36,073 bases of DNA from Gammaproteobacteria bacterium (lineage in GTDB: Bacteria; Pseudomonadota; Gammaproteobacteria; Steroidobacterales; Steroidobacteraceae), in NCBI GenBank assembly GCA_028293765.1, contig JAQGOG010000209.1:1-36073 (forward strand), read 5' to 3'. Within the stretch, counting starts at the first letter, position 1. Every line of letters begins with the position of its first letter. The notes under the pieces were generated by a model that was not told where the DNA came from, did no database searches, and saw only the letters and a program-made list of their open reading frames with translations. Shown one piece after another: positions 1-8,048 of this stretch. The position numbers were made by a program, and so were the translations under genes.

Positions 1-41
1 TGGCCGAGGCGGATCGAAACGCCCTAGCCAAGCGGACATTC

Positions 42-61
42 CGCTAAAGATTCTGATAGCG
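42..61. repeat. 20-bp near-direct repeat, copy 1
   Basis: This copy and the one at 473-492 share the same first 11 bases (CGCTAAAGATT) and match at 17 of 20 positions. Each begins with CGCT and ends with AGCG, so each is also a short imperfect inverted repeat. The pair brackets the AraC remnant at 85-432. They could be binding sites of the former regulator or traces of a duplication; the sequence does not decide. Confidence 0.5.
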
Positions 62-84
62 GCGCACGCCGTCTTTGACGATTC

Positions 85-432
85 TTGCCTGCATCCCCAA
101 TTGAGGTTCAGGCAGATATGCACAGCATAATCCGGTCATTGGAATGCGGCCGTCGGCTCGTGGTCAGGGTGCTCCTCGCTGGAGTCATCGAGGTCGGCGT
201 CTCGCCTGTGTACCTCACGCAGGTGTTCCAGCAAGTGGAGGCCATGCCACTCTACCGCTATCAGTTGCGTCTGAGGCTGGCGCGCGCCCTGGACCTGTTG
301 GGTCGTTATGACGACCTCACCAGCCTGAGCATGGAGTTGGGCTTCTCCAGCCACAGCCATTTCAGCTCCGCCTTCCGTCAAGTCTACGGCCGCACGCCAG
401 CCGAGTTCCGGCGCTCGATACGGCGGCGCTGA
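85..432 (+). pseudogene. AraC-family regulator remnant (C-terminal DNA-binding part)
   Basis: The last ~75 residues are a clear AraC/XylS helix-turn-helix end, with the segments SPVYLTQVFQQ, RLRLARALDLL, GFSSHSHFSSAFRQVYG and TPAEFR. The normal N-terminal sensor domain is missing. The first HTH helix region also appears deleted, because the frame runs from a basic stretch straight into GVSPVYLT without the usual 'LAEIA' segment. The frame opens with TTG at 85; the first ATG is at 118, and neither has a convincing ribosome site. At about 105-115 residues against a usual 250-300, it is most likely a decayed gene. Near-repeats flank it at 42-61 and 473-492. An intact small DNA-binding protein is possible but less likely. 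Confidence 0.6.
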
Positions 433-472
433 CGATCGACGTCACAGTCCTCCCTACAACGGCAGCGCAGAT

Positions 473-492
473 CGCTAAAGATTTCGACAGCG
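473..492. repeat. 20-bp near-direct repeat, copy 2
   Basis: This is the partner of the copy at 42-61, with 17 of 20 bases identical. It lies 65 bp upstream of the small Cys-rich ORF at 558, so it could be an operator for that gene, originally read by the AraC-type regulator whose remnant lies between the copies. That role is inference. Confidence 0.5.
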
Positions 493-557
493 ACTGCCAC
501 CTCCGAAATGGTTTTCTATCTCCCGCCTGATGTCAGGCGTGCCCGGAGATTGGCCTC

Positions 558-716
558 ATGAGCGAGAAAACCTGTGCGGCTTGCGACTGCAAGCTGGAGA
601 GCAACGTCATCACTGTGAACGTGGGCGGCAAGGCGGTGGAAGTGTGCTGTGAAGAGTGCGCGAGGTCGCTGCAGGAAGCCTATGTCTCCACAGCGGGCCC
701 GAAAGAGCGGAGATAG
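558..716 (+). CDS. small Cys-rich metal-binding protein (TRASH-like)
   Basis: A 52-residue protein with six cysteines in two groups: C6, C9 and C11 in a CAACDC motif, then C30, C31 and C34 in a VCCEEC motif. The 19 residues between them contain a glycine-rich turn (NVGGKAVEV). This is the look of a minimal treble-clef or TRASH-like metal-binding fold, as in small heavy-metal chaperones. No signal peptide is visible, so it should be cytoplasmic. It ends 3 bp before the next small ORF, suggesting co-transcription. The metal and partner are unknown. The regular Cys spacing and typical composition argue for a real gene despite its length. Confidence 0.6.
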   Translation: MSEKTCAACDCKLESNVITVNVGGKAVEVCCEECARSLQEAYVSTAGPKERR

Positions 717-719
717 GTC

Positions 720-833
720 ATGCAGCGCAGGGAGTTGCTCGCGATGGCGGCGGGAGCTGCTGTTGCGACCGCCATCGACGTGGTCGCATTCGGGCAGCCA
801 ACGGTGACGCCGACGTGTGCCGCGAATCCCTGA
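720..833 (+). CDS. short twin-arginine signal-peptide ORF, possibly truncated
   Basis: A 37-residue ORF starting MQRRELLAMAAGAAVATA, a recognisable Tat-type leader (two arginines, then an alanine-rich hydrophobic core), followed by only about 15 residues before TGA. A GGAG ribosome site lies just upstream, and the start is 3 bp after the Cys-rich gene. The same frame stays open for another ~40 codons after the stop, into the end of the opposing hydrolase gene. The ORF may therefore be the 5' stub of a longer exported protein cut by a stop or deletion. An exported metal-binding protein would fit the neighbour, but nothing in the sequence shows it. Confidence 0.4.
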   Translation: MQRRELLAMAAGAAVATAIDVVAFGQPTVTPTCAANP

Positions 834-899
834 GGGCAAGTTGTTCTTTCCCGAAGAATATCCTGCTGTCATCGCCGGGGAGGCGCGCCTGTTATGGGA

Positions 900-1688
900 T
901 CAGGCGGGCTGTTCGAGCCAACGGCAGAGCGTCGAATGTGCTTCACTGCTGGGGTCGAGGTAGTCCATATGGCCCGCGGTCGGCAATTCAGAGAGCTGGA
1001 TACTGTCCCCCGCCGCTTGGGCGACTCGTGCGTAATTGCGCGCGAGTTCAATAGGCAGAGCCTTGTCTGCGGCACCGTGAACGATGAGTTGCTTCACACC
1101 TAACGGCAGCAGTGCAATCGGCGAGGCAGTCGCATATCGGATGGGCCGTTGGTCGGGCGATCCTTCGAGCAGATCTCCAACCGCGCTGTTCCCCACACTC
1201 AGGGCATGAGCGCGTGCAAGATCGACTACGGCGGCTAGCCCCGCCGCAGCAACAGGTCGTACGCGAGTGGGCACGCGGAGAGTGCCTCGCTTATCGGTTC
1301 GTGCCGCAGCCCACAGCGCCAGATGCCCACCAGCGGAGTGACCGACAACCGTGACGCGATTGAGATCTAGTTCGGTGCCTTCTGCGACAATCGTCGCCAG
1401 GTGATCGATCCCGGCCGCGACGTCCTGCAATGTTTCGGGCCAGCCCCCTCCGGGCGCACCCAGGCGCCGATACTCCAGGTTCCAGACCGCGAAGCCACGG
1501 ACGGCGAGGTCCCGCGCGACCGGGCCGAATTCGCCTCGACTGTACGGCATCCGCCAAAATCCGCCATGAAGAAGACATACTACCGGCGGCCGTGATGCGT
1601 CGGGAAGATACAAATCGCCCTCCTGGTGATCCGACGGCCCGTACTTGATTGCGCGCATCGTGTACGCATGGTTGGTGCATCCCACCAT
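900..1688 (-). CDS. alpha/beta hydrolase (carboxylesterase / kynurenine-formamidase-like)
   Basis: A 262-residue alpha/beta-hydrolase fold protein. Visible are the oxyanion motif HGGFW (41-45), the nucleophile elbow GHSAGG with Ser118, the acid Asp208 in HGAADKALP and the catalytic His240 in TAGHMDYLD, so the triad is complete. The HGGFW and GHSAGGH pattern is typical of the small BD-FAE/kynurenine-formamidase-like esterases, which cleave esters or amides in the cytoplasm. The exact substrate is unknown. Met11 (position 1658) is an alternative start; neither start has a clear ribosome site. The gene opposes the small Tat ORF and begins 10 bp from the AraC remnant at 1699-1989, so it may have lost its original regulator. 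Confidence 0.8.
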   Translation of the reverse strand: MVGCTNHAYTMRAIKYGPSDHQEGDLYLPDASRPPVVCLLHGGFWRMPYSRGEFGPVARDLAVRGFAVWNLEYRRLGAPGGGWPETLQDVAAGIDHLATIVAEGTELDLNRVTVVGHSAGGHLALWAAARTDKRGTLRVPTRVRPVAAAGLAAVVDLARAHALSVGNSAVGDLLEGSPDQRPIRYATASPIALLPLGVKQLIVHGAADKALPIELARNYARVAQAAGDSIQLSELPTAGHMDYLDPSSEAHSTLCRWLEQPA

Positions 1689-1698
1689 GGCTGTAAAT

Positions 1699-1989
1699 CT
1701 ACGGTGTCGCCGGGTTCGCCGACGTCTTCGCGGTTGGGGTGATCGGGGCCGGTGGAGCCCAGGGGCGAACCTCTATTTTTACCCCGAAGCGGCGGCCGTC
1801 AATGCGACATCGTCCCCGGAAAGAAAATGCCGCAACCGGGCAGGTGTCCGGCAGGTGCGCATCGCGGTGAAAGGCGGGAAATTCCACTACCAGGAAACGT
1901 TGGATGAACGGCCGCAGGGCCGGGTGGGGCGCCTGCTCAATAACTTGCGGCAAGCGGTCCTCGTGAGCCAGATGACTTGATATGCCCAT
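1699..1989 (-). pseudogene. AraC-family regulator remnant (N-terminal sensor part)
   Basis: The first ~70 residues look like the start of an AraC regulator with the small N-terminal domain whose signatures are 'P.LRPFI.RF' and 'H..LPDTCPVAAFSFRG'. After the region around GRCRIDG the similarity fades into low-complexity sequence, and the frame stops at 96 residues. No HTH follows, because the alpha/beta hydrolase begins immediately downstream. It is probably the 5' end of a regulator lost by deletion. It is of a different AraC subtype and strand from the remnant at 85-432, so the two do not look like halves of one gene. The call rests on motif resemblance only. Confidence 0.45.
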
Positions 1990-2126
1990 GCCTGAAATTC
2001 TAACCCGCCTCCGCGTGAAGTCACCGTAGAATGTGCTAGAACGCGAGCGCGGGCATGCCGGGTGCGGGAGCCGTGCAGGCCTTTTGGCGCACCAAATGAA
2101 TCCGAGCGAGCGCGGGGGGACCGGTC

Positions 2127-4163
2127 ATGAGAACACTGATTATCCTGGCGGCAGTACTACTGGCGCAAACGGCGACCGGTCAGGTACCGCTGGCCGACCT
2201 TGCCGCTCCGCCGGCCGACGCGCAGCATTTCACGATCATGTCGACCGCTGGCAAACACGGTCAGTCGGCGCGCTGGACAACCCCGGACGGGATGCGCATG
2301 GGCCGCGAAAGCATGCTGCTTCGCGGCCAGGTGTTCGAGACGGACAGCGCCGCGCATATGGGCGGCGACGACATGCTCGATAGAGTGACGGTACGCGGTT
2401 TCACACCTAACGGCGACGCGGCGGAGACTTTCGTTATCGCCGCTCGCCAGGCGACCTGGAAGAGCCCGGTGGATGGCGCGGCAGCACCCTACACGGCGCC
2501 GGCGATGTATGCCGCATTCGGAGGTCCGATCGATCTTGCGGCCGATCTGGCGGAACGGCTCATCGCTTCACCCGACAAGTCGCTGGCATTGCTGCCCGCC
2601 GGTCGCGCGCACGCCGAGCTTTTGAGCACCCTGACCGTTGGTGAAGGAGCGGCGCGGAAAACGCTCACCGCCTACGCCGTTACCGGACTGTCGAATACGC
2701 CGATTCCGATTTGGTTGGACGACTCGGGCCGGTTCTTCGCGTTGATCTCGGGTTTGTCGTGGATTCGGGCCGGCTATGAGGCGGCCCAGCCGGTCCTGGA
2801 AAAGACCCAGGACGACGCACTCGCGAAGCGTTCGCCGGCGCTGGTCAAGTCGTTACTCAAAACACCGTCAGGACCGGTGGCTTTCACCAACGTTCGCGCC
2901 TTTCTCGCCGGAGATCACTTCGCTGAAGCACAGACGGTTGTGGTCGATAATGGTGTGATCAGGCGCGTCGGGCCTGCCGCGCACGTCATCGTACCCGCCG
3001 GCGCACAGATCATCGATGGCAAAGGCAAGACGCTCGTGCCGGGTCTGTGGGATTCCCATATGCATTTCGCGGACGACGCGAGCGGGCCCATGCTGCTGTC
3101 GCTAGGTGTCACCTCCGTTCGTGACCCGGGAAACATCAACGCGCTGACGCTTGCGCGGGCCGCACGCCGGGCAAAAGGCGAACTGCTCAGCCCCCGGGTT
3201 TACCCGTCCGTTCTGATCGATGGCAAAGGTCCCAACACCGCCCAGGCGGCGAGCGTCGCTACCACGCAGGAAGAAGCGTTGGCTATCGTGCGCAAGGCCA
3301 AGGCCGACGGCTTCATCGCAATCAAGATCTACGGCACTTTCAATCCGGCGTGGATACGAGCGACGGCCGCCGAAGCCCATCGGCTCGGCCTGCATGTTCA
3401 CGGACATCTGCCCGCCGGCATGCGCCCGGCGGACGCCATCGACGCCGGCTATGACGAGATCACCCACATCTACTTCGTCATGATGCAGGCCATGCCTGAC
3501 GACGTGGTGGCCAAGTCGAACGGCATGGGGAGGTTTCAGGGACCGGGGCGCTACGCCAAGGATGTCAGTCTCGAGGCCGAGCCGATGAAATCGCTGCTCG
3601 CGAAGATGGTACGGCAGAAAATCACCGTCGACCCGACACTCGTCGTCGCCGAAAGCCTGTTCGTGCCGGAGAATGGCGACCTCTCGCCCGCGTACGCGCC
3701 CTTCGTGGGCATGCTGCCGCCCGCCGTCGAGCGCGGTTTTCGGCAAGGCGGTTTCGTGGTTCCCTCCGACCTGACGCGCGCGGACTTTCGTGCGAGTTTC
3801 GCGAAACTGTCCGAGCTTGTCGGTGCTCTGCACCGGTCCGGAGTTACGATAGTAGCTGGCACCGACGGATCCGGACTCGAGCTCGTGCGCGAGCTCGAAC
3901 TCTACGTTGCCGCGGGCTTCACGCCGGCCGAGGCGTTGGCCAGTGCGACGATCGCGACTGCCCATCTCGTCGGCGCAGACGCCCGCACGGGCTCGATCGC
4001 CGTCGGCAAAGCCGCCGACCTTGTTCTCGTGGAGGGAGACCCATCGAAAGCGATCGGCGACCTTCGCCATACGCAGATCGTGATGATGGACGGCAAGCTG
4101 ATGGAAGCGGATGCGCTGCGCTCGGCCGGCGGGCTGGCGGGCAGGCCTAGATTCGCTGAGTGA
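2127..4163 (+). CDS. exported metal-dependent amidohydrolase with N-terminal extension
   Basis: A 678-residue protein with a cleavable signal peptide (MRTLIILAAVLLAQTATG, then Q-V-P), so probably periplasmic or cell-surface. From about residue 268 it is a classic amidohydrolase: beta-rich entry, H311-M-H313, the probable carboxylated Lys400 in IKIYG, H423/H425/H427 in HVHGH, H447 in THIYF, D580 in GTDGSG, and the C-terminal GSIAVGKAADLVLVEGDP sheet. This is the imidazolonepropionase/prolidase-like group of binuclear metal hydrolases. Residues ~25-265 form an extra domain I do not recognise, making the protein ~200 residues longer than usual. A GGGGGGA ribosome site lies 6 bp before the ATG. 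The 3' end overlaps the convergent LysR gene by 17 bp. The substrate (peptide, lactone or amide) cannot be told. Confidence 0.85.
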   Translation: MRTLIILAAVLLAQTATGQVPLADLAAPPADAQHFTIMSTAGKHGQSARWTTPDGMRMGRESMLLRGQVFETDSAAHMGGDDMLDRVTVRGFTPNGDAAETFVIAARQATWKSPVDGAAAPYTAPAMYAAFGGPIDLAADLAERLIASPDKSLALLPAGRAHAELLSTLTVGEGAARKTLTAYAVTGLSNTPIPIWLDDSGRFFALISGLSWIRAGYEAAQPVLEKTQDDALAKRSPALVKSLLKTPSGPVAFTNVRAFLAGDHFAEAQTVVVDNGVIRRVGPAAHVIVPAGAQIIDGKGKTLVPGLWDSHMHFADDASGPMLLSLGVTSVRDPGNINALTLARAARRAKGELLSPRVYPSVLIDGKGPNTAQAASVATTQEEALAIVRKAKADGFIAIKIYGTFNPAWIRATAAEAHRLGLHVHGHLPAGMRPADAIDAGYDEITHIYFVMMQAMPDDVVAKSNGMGRFQGPGRYAKDVSLEAEPMKSLLAKMVRQKITVDPTLVVAESLFVPENGDLSPAYAPFVGMLPPAVERGFRQGGFVVPSDLTRADFRASFAKLSELVGALHRSGVTIVAGTDGSGLELVRELELYVAAGFTPAEALASATIATAHLVGADARTGSIAVGKAADLVLVEGDPSKAIGDLRHTQIVMMDGKLMEADALRSAGGLAGRPRFAE

Positions 4164-5070
4164 TGGGCGTACTGCTCGCCAGCCCAACGCCCAGACAAGC
4201 GGTTTGGCGAAAGCTCGACACACATGGGTCCGCCTCAGCCGCGCGAGACACCATGCAAATGTCGGTTATCGCGTCTTCATCGACGAGCGGCTTGAAGAGA
4301 ATGTCCGGTATGGCGAGAAAGGAGAGAGCCGCAGGCACTACGGCGATGCCGAGTCGCGCAGCCGTGAGGCCGAGCAGGGTGGCGATCTCGCCCGCTTCCT
4401 GAACGATCCGCGGCGTAAAGGATCGCTGGGCACACAGTCTCAGGACCCGCTCGTGGATGCCCATCCCCGGGGATCCAGCGTAGCAGATGAAGGCCTCGTC
4501 CCTGAGGTCGGCAATGCTCAGATCCGGGCGCTCGGCCAGCGGATGTTCGCGATGCATCGCCACGCCGAGCCGATCGGCCAGAAGTCTCGTGAATACGACG
4601 CCTGGGGGCTGACCCGAAACCGGCATGGCTATGACGCCCACGTCGATTACTCGAGTCTGCAGCGCCTTCAGCTGCTCGATGGACCGTAGCTCGTGGAAGC
4701 TCAGGCAGACATTCGGATGCCTGTTGCTAAAGGCGCGGATCGTGGTCGCCAGGAAGGGCAGCAGGGCAATCTCAGGTGTGAGGCCCAGGCGCACTCGGCC
4801 GGAGTCGCCGCTCACGAGGCCGCGGGCGGCTTCGAGACTGCTTTGTACCTTCTCCAGAATGGAGCGGGCGTCGGTGAGCAGCGCGGCGCCGGCTTCGGTC
4901 AGCTCCACGTGACGCGGTGTGCGGTGAAACAGTCGTCCACCCACTTCGCGTTCCAACTTCTGAATGGCGAGAGTCAGCGGCGACTGCGTGATGTGCAGCC
5001 GTTGCGCCGCCCGTCCAAAGTGCAACTCTTCGGCGAGCACGGTGAAATAGCGCAGCTGCCGCAGGTTCAT
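4147..5070 (-). CDS. LysR-family transcriptional regulator
   Basis: A 307-residue LysR regulator. The N-terminal winged HTH (MNLRQLRYFTVLAEELHFGR, then AAQRLHITQSPLT) is intact and is followed by a periplasmic-binding-like effector domain. The start at 5070 is chosen because the typical LysR first residues 'MNLRQLRYF' begin there; the longer frame adds 25 residues with no LysR similarity. It is divergent from the aldolase gene (92-bp gap containing an inverted repeat), the usual arrangement for a LysR activator and its target. It is clearly paralogous to the regulator at 10292: both carry HEL-S-EQ in the effector domain and a 'GLTAARLGIAVVPA'-type end. The ligand is probably an intermediate of the local pathway (inference). 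Confidence 0.9.
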   Translation of the reverse strand: MNLRQLRYFTVLAEELHFGRAAQRLHITQSPLTLAIQKLEREVGGRLFHRTPRHVELTEAGAALLTDARSILEKVQSSLEAARGLVSGDSGRVRLGLTPEIALLPFLATTIRAFSNRHPNVCLSFHELRSIEQLKALQTRVIDVGVIAMPVSGQPPGVVFTRLLADRLGVAMHREHPLAERPDLSIADLRDEAFICYAGSPGMGIHERVLRLCAQRSFTPRIVQEAGEIATLLGLTAARLGIAVVPAALSFLAIPDILFKPLVDEDAITDICMVSRAAEADPCVSSFRQTACLGVGLASSTPITQRI

Positions 5071-5097
5071 GGATCTATTTTCGCAAACAGGCGGGTG

Positions 5098-5113
5098 GCC
5101 AAATTGAATTGGC
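5098..5113. promoter_or_regulatory. candidate LysR operator between divergent genes
   Basis: An inverted repeat GCCAA-N6-TTGGC lies in the 92-bp gap between the divergent LysR and aldolase genes. Its size and position fit the imperfect dyads (T-N11-A type) bound by LysR proteins. Two copies of CGCAAAC also occur at about 5082 and 5113. Binding is inferred. Confidence 0.4.
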
Positions 5114-5162
5114 GCAAACCGCCGTGCCGCGCGCAAGATGCGCATATGAAGGATCGAAGTCG

Positions 5163-5990
5163 ATGAGAGTGTTGGAGCGGCTCGCCGCGGGCGAGGTGGT
5201 ACTCACGCTGGGAGTCCGCGGCGCGCGGACCGCTGACGTCGCGCGCATGGCGCGCAGCGCCGGCTATGGCGCCATCTGGATCGATCTTGAGCACAGCAGC
5301 ATGCCAATCGATTGCGCCGTGCAAATTGCCGCGGCCGCGGAAGATCTCGGCCTGGAAGCCTGGGCACGCATTCCGGAGCGCGACTACGGCCTCATCGGGC
5401 GTCTGCTCGACGGGGGCGTTGGCGGCATCATCGCCCCTCGTGTCGAAACCGTCGAGGAGGCGCGAGAAGTCGTCATGGCTGCGCGCTTTCCTCCCCGCGG
5501 GCGCCGCTCGCAGATCGCATTGCTGCCGCAATTCGGGTTTCGTCGCCTGCCCGCAACCGAGCTCACGGCGGCGGCTGATGAGCGTACTACCGTGCAGATC
5601 CTGTTGGAGAGTGCACGTGGCATCGACAATGCCGAGGCCATTGCGGCCCTCGACGGGGTCGATCTGCTCGCGGTCGGCCTCAACGATCTCTCGGCCGACC
5701 TGGGTTGTCTCGGCGAGCACCGCAACGAAAAGCTGCGGGATGCATGCCTGCGGGTCGCAGCCGCGGCGGCGCGCCATCGCAAGCTGGCCGTCGTCGGCGG
5801 TGTGGCGGATCCCGATCATTATCGCTCCCTGGTTGCCCAAGGTATCGCGCCCCTCGTTTTTGCGGGCATCGACACCGACGTGCTCGCTTCCGGAATTGGC
5901 CAACGGGCTACCGACTGGCGCGCCCGCTTGGCCGTAACGCCCACGGCGGCGCACTCGGAGCCATCGGCTCGCGCAGAGCCCCGGAAGTGA
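5163..5990 (+). CDS. HpcH/HpaI-type class II aldolase
   Basis: A 275-residue metal-dependent aldolase of the HpaI family, which splits 4-hydroxy-2-oxo acids into pyruvate (or a related 2-oxo acid) and an aldehyde. With the ATG at 5163 the key residues fall where they do in HpaI: H44 in DLEH, R69 in WARIP, metal ligands E149 in LLESARG and D175 in GLNDLSADLG. The substrate-loop arginine region PPRGRR is also present. A weak AAGGA lies upstream; the longer frame from 5109 runs into the operator region. The gene is divergent from a LysR regulator and convergent with the LigI-like amidohydrolase. It probably cleaves a ring-opened aromatic or sugar-acid intermediate. The closely related citrate lyase/CitE group is less likely given the length and residues. 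Confidence 0.88.
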   Translation: MRVLERLAAGEVVLTLGVRGARTADVARMARSAGYGAIWIDLEHSSMPIDCAVQIAAAAEDLGLEAWARIPERDYGLIGRLLDGGVGGIIAPRVETVEEAREVVMAARFPPRGRRSQIALLPQFGFRRLPATELTAAADERTTVQILLESARGIDNAEAIAALDGVDLLAVGLNDLSADLGCLGEHRNEKLRDACLRVAAAAARHRKLAVVGGVADPDHYRSLVAQGIAPLVFAGIDTDVLASGIGQRATDWRARLAVTPTAAHSEPSARAEPRK

Positions 5991-5998
5991 TCGCGACG

Positions 5999-6030
5999 CC
6001 CTGACTTCGCTGTCCGTGCGGCCGTCAGGG
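5999..6030. terminator. possible bidirectional terminator hairpin
   Basis: CCCTGAC (5999-6005) and GTCAGGG (6024-6030) form a 7-bp stem with an 18-nt loop between the convergent aldolase and amidohydrolase genes. It overlaps the amidohydrolase stop codon. There is no U-run, so the call is weak. Confidence 0.3.
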
Positions 6031-6927
6031 TTCGTCCAATGGGTCGAATGCGAACAATCTCGCCGGATTAGCCACCAATACCTGCTGCCTGGTCTGCTCG
6101 TCCGGAATCCAATCCAACAGCAGATTGACCAGCTCGCCGGTGTCCCGGCTGCCATCCGTGAGATGGGGCCAATCGGTTCCCCAGATCGCCCGATCGGGGC
6201 GGGCCTCGATGATTCCCCTGGCGAGATGCTCGACTGACTTGTAACCGCGCGCCTTGGCAATTCGATAAGGTCCCGACAGCTTCAGCCATGCCCTGCCTTG
6301 CTGCACCAGGTTGAGAAGCTTCTTGAAATCATCGCCGGTCAGTCCATCCTCCTCGAGCATGTAGCCCATATGGTCGATCACGAAATCAGCATCGAGCGTG
6401 GCGAGGAAGGGGATGAGATCCCGCACGACGTGACCCGGCGTATAAAACTGAATGTGCCAGCCGCGCGGCCGCGTCTTTTCGAGCATTCTCTCGATATAGC
6501 GGTGAATGTCCGCACGCGGCCAGGACGCTCGAGCGAAAAGATCGAGGCGAACAGCGCGCACGCCGGCGGCATGAAACGCATCTAGCTCGTGACCGGGGAC
6601 ATCCTCCTCGACCATCACGACCCCGCGCGCGCGACGTCCCAATTTCCGCAGAGTATCGATAGTCAGTCGATTGTCTGTGCCGTAATAGCTCGGCTGCACG
6701 AGGACCATGCGCTCGATGCCGAGATAATCGCACAGCGCGAGGTACTTGCTGAGCGTGCCGTCCGGGAACGTGTAGTGCGGCTTGCGGACACAGGGGTAAC
6801 CCGGCTCGAACACATGGAAATGGGCGTCACAGGCGTGTTTCGGCAATGCGAAGAGTGGCCGGGTATTGGTGTTTGCCTCGCGCATTGGAGTCGGCACAAG
6901 CACGTCGGCGGTGGTCGTATTGCTCAT
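6025..6927 (-). CDS. amidohydrolase_2 family (2-pyrone-4,6-dicarboxylate lactonase-like)
   Basis: A 300-residue TIM-barrel hydrolase of the amidohydrolase_2 / LigI-like group. It shows H36-F-H38 in ACDAHFHVF, a strand end YTPGH, DFVIDHMGY and the metal-binding D252 in GTDWPH. Relatives open lactone rings (2-pyrone-4,6-dicarboxylate, sugar lactones) or decarboxylate aromatics. The start at 6927 (MSNTTT) is taken because the longer frame adds 29 residues without family similarity. It has no signal peptide and acts in the cytoplasm. It is the third gene of a minus-strand operon after the TonB receptor and the propeller (87-bp gap), and so probably processes the imported compound. The exact substrate is not visible. 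Confidence 0.8.
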   Translation of the reverse strand: MSNTTTADVLVPTPMREANTNTRPLFALPKHACDAHFHVFEPGYPCVRKPHYTFPDGTLSKYLALCDYLGIERMVLVQPSYYGTDNRLTIDTLRKLGRRARGVVMVEEDVPGHELDAFHAAGVRAVRLDLFARASWPRADIHRYIERMLEKTRPRGWHIQFYTPGHVVRDLIPFLATLDADFVIDHMGYMLEEDGLTGDDFKKLLNLVQQGRAWLKLSGPYRIAKARGYKSVEHLARGIIEARPDRAIWGTDWPHLTDGSRDTGELVNLLLDWIPDEQTRQQVLVANPARLFAFDPLDEP

Positions 6928-7014
6928 GGTAATCAAACAGCCTTGCAGCAGTCCTTTCGTATGAAATTCAAGATGTGACGGTGCAACACCGCGCAGCCCG
7001 CCTGATGCCGGCAT

Positions 7015-8031
7015 TCAGCGGGCGACGACGAGGATCGCGAAACTGCCCGACACCACCGTAGGCCATTTTGCCGGCGCAACCGGCGGCAGCAGTTTTCCGG
7101 CCGGCAGGTAGACAGTGCCGGTGTCGGGATCCACAGTGCCCGTTCGGGCCGATCGCTTGGTCTGCACGCGCTGAACTACGCAGATGTTGGTCGGATCGGC
7201 GAGCGAGATCACCGTGAGACTTCCGTCGTCGCCGCCGGGAATAAAGGCGAGTTTGCGCCGTGTGTCAATGAATGCGGCGTCCGGCGCCTTACCGATCGCG
7301 AGGCTTGCAACCTCTTTCCCTCCGGTCGTGACGACTTTGGCGATACCGTTATCGCAGGCGGACAGCAACAAACCCGACGCGGCGTCGAGGGCCAGGCCGG
7401 TCGGCTCTTCACAGCCGGTCAGCGCGATCGTGCGCGTAATCGCACCCTTGGCCAAGTCGATCACGGCGATCTGGCTTCGGTCGGCGATGTTGACGTATGC
7501 GAACCCGCTGCCATCCGCGACCGCGAATTCGGGCTTTCCGGGCAGCTTGAATCCGCCGACGACGGCTTTCCTGGCGACATCGACAATCGTGGTGTCCTGC
7601 CCGCCCCGATTGAACGTGATCGCACGCCCGGTCTTGGCATCGTAGGCCACGGAATCGGGATCATCCCCGGTCGGTAGCGTGGCGATGACCTTTCCGGTTG
7701 CGCCGTCCAGGAGAACCACCTTGTTGCTGTCCCCGGTGGTAACCAGCAGGCGTGCGCCACCAATCGGCAGGACTTGATGCACCACCGGGCTCGCAAACAG
7801 GCTCGGCATGACGGCGCCGGTGTTCAGATCGACTGCCATGATGCCGCCGGCCCTGGCCACATACAGCCGCCGCGCCGGCGCATCCACCGACGCGTAATCC
7901 CAAAGTCCATCAGGCCCCGCGATGTGGCCGGTGAGATGAAACGGGGGACCCGATTCGGCGGCCACGCAGAAGGGCGTCAGCGCGATCGGCAACATGCAAG
8001 CAAGCAAAAATCGAGTGCACGAGCGGGACAT
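7015..8031 (-). CDS. exported YncE-like beta-propeller protein
   Basis: A 338-residue protein with a signal peptide (MSRSCTRFLLACMLPIALT, cleavage near CVAA-ES) and about seven repeats of the YncE/NHL type, e.g. IMAVDLNTGAV, VVLLDGATGKVIATLPTG, TTIVDVARKAVVG, IAVIDLAKGAITRT, LTVISLADP. Such periplasmic propellers usually bind ligands or proteins rather than catalyse; some relatives are lactonases. Its start lies 17 bp after the TonB receptor stop codon, so it is surely co-transcribed and may act in the periplasm on the same imported compound. The start at 8031 gives a standard signal peptide; the longer frame does not. Confidence 0.75.
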   Translation of the reverse strand: MSRSCTRFLLACMLPIALTPFCVAAESGPPFHLTGHIAGPDGLWDYASVDAPARRLYVARAGGIMAVDLNTGAVMPSLFASPVVHQVLPIGGARLLVTTGDSNKVVLLDGATGKVIATLPTGDDPDSVAYDAKTGRAITFNRGGQDTTIVDVARKAVVGGFKLPGKPEFAVADGSGFAYVNIADRSQIAVIDLAKGAITRTIALTGCEEPTGLALDAASGLLLSACDNGIAKVVTTGGKEVASLAIGKAPDAAFIDTRRKLAFIPGGDDGSLTVISLADPTNICVVQRVQTKRSARTGTVDPDTGTVYLPAGKLLPPVAPAKWPTVVSGSFAILVVAR

Positions 8032-8048
8032 TGGCTTACTCCGCGGCT

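Noticed and set aside
85..1989. The two AraC pieces (85-432 and 1699-1989) as halves of one split gene
   Set aside because: They are on opposite strands and belong to different AraC subtypes by motif.
3102..4223. A 373-codon open frame on the minus strand opposite the amidohydrolase
   Set aside because: No family features; the opposing frame has a complete set of catalytic motifs.
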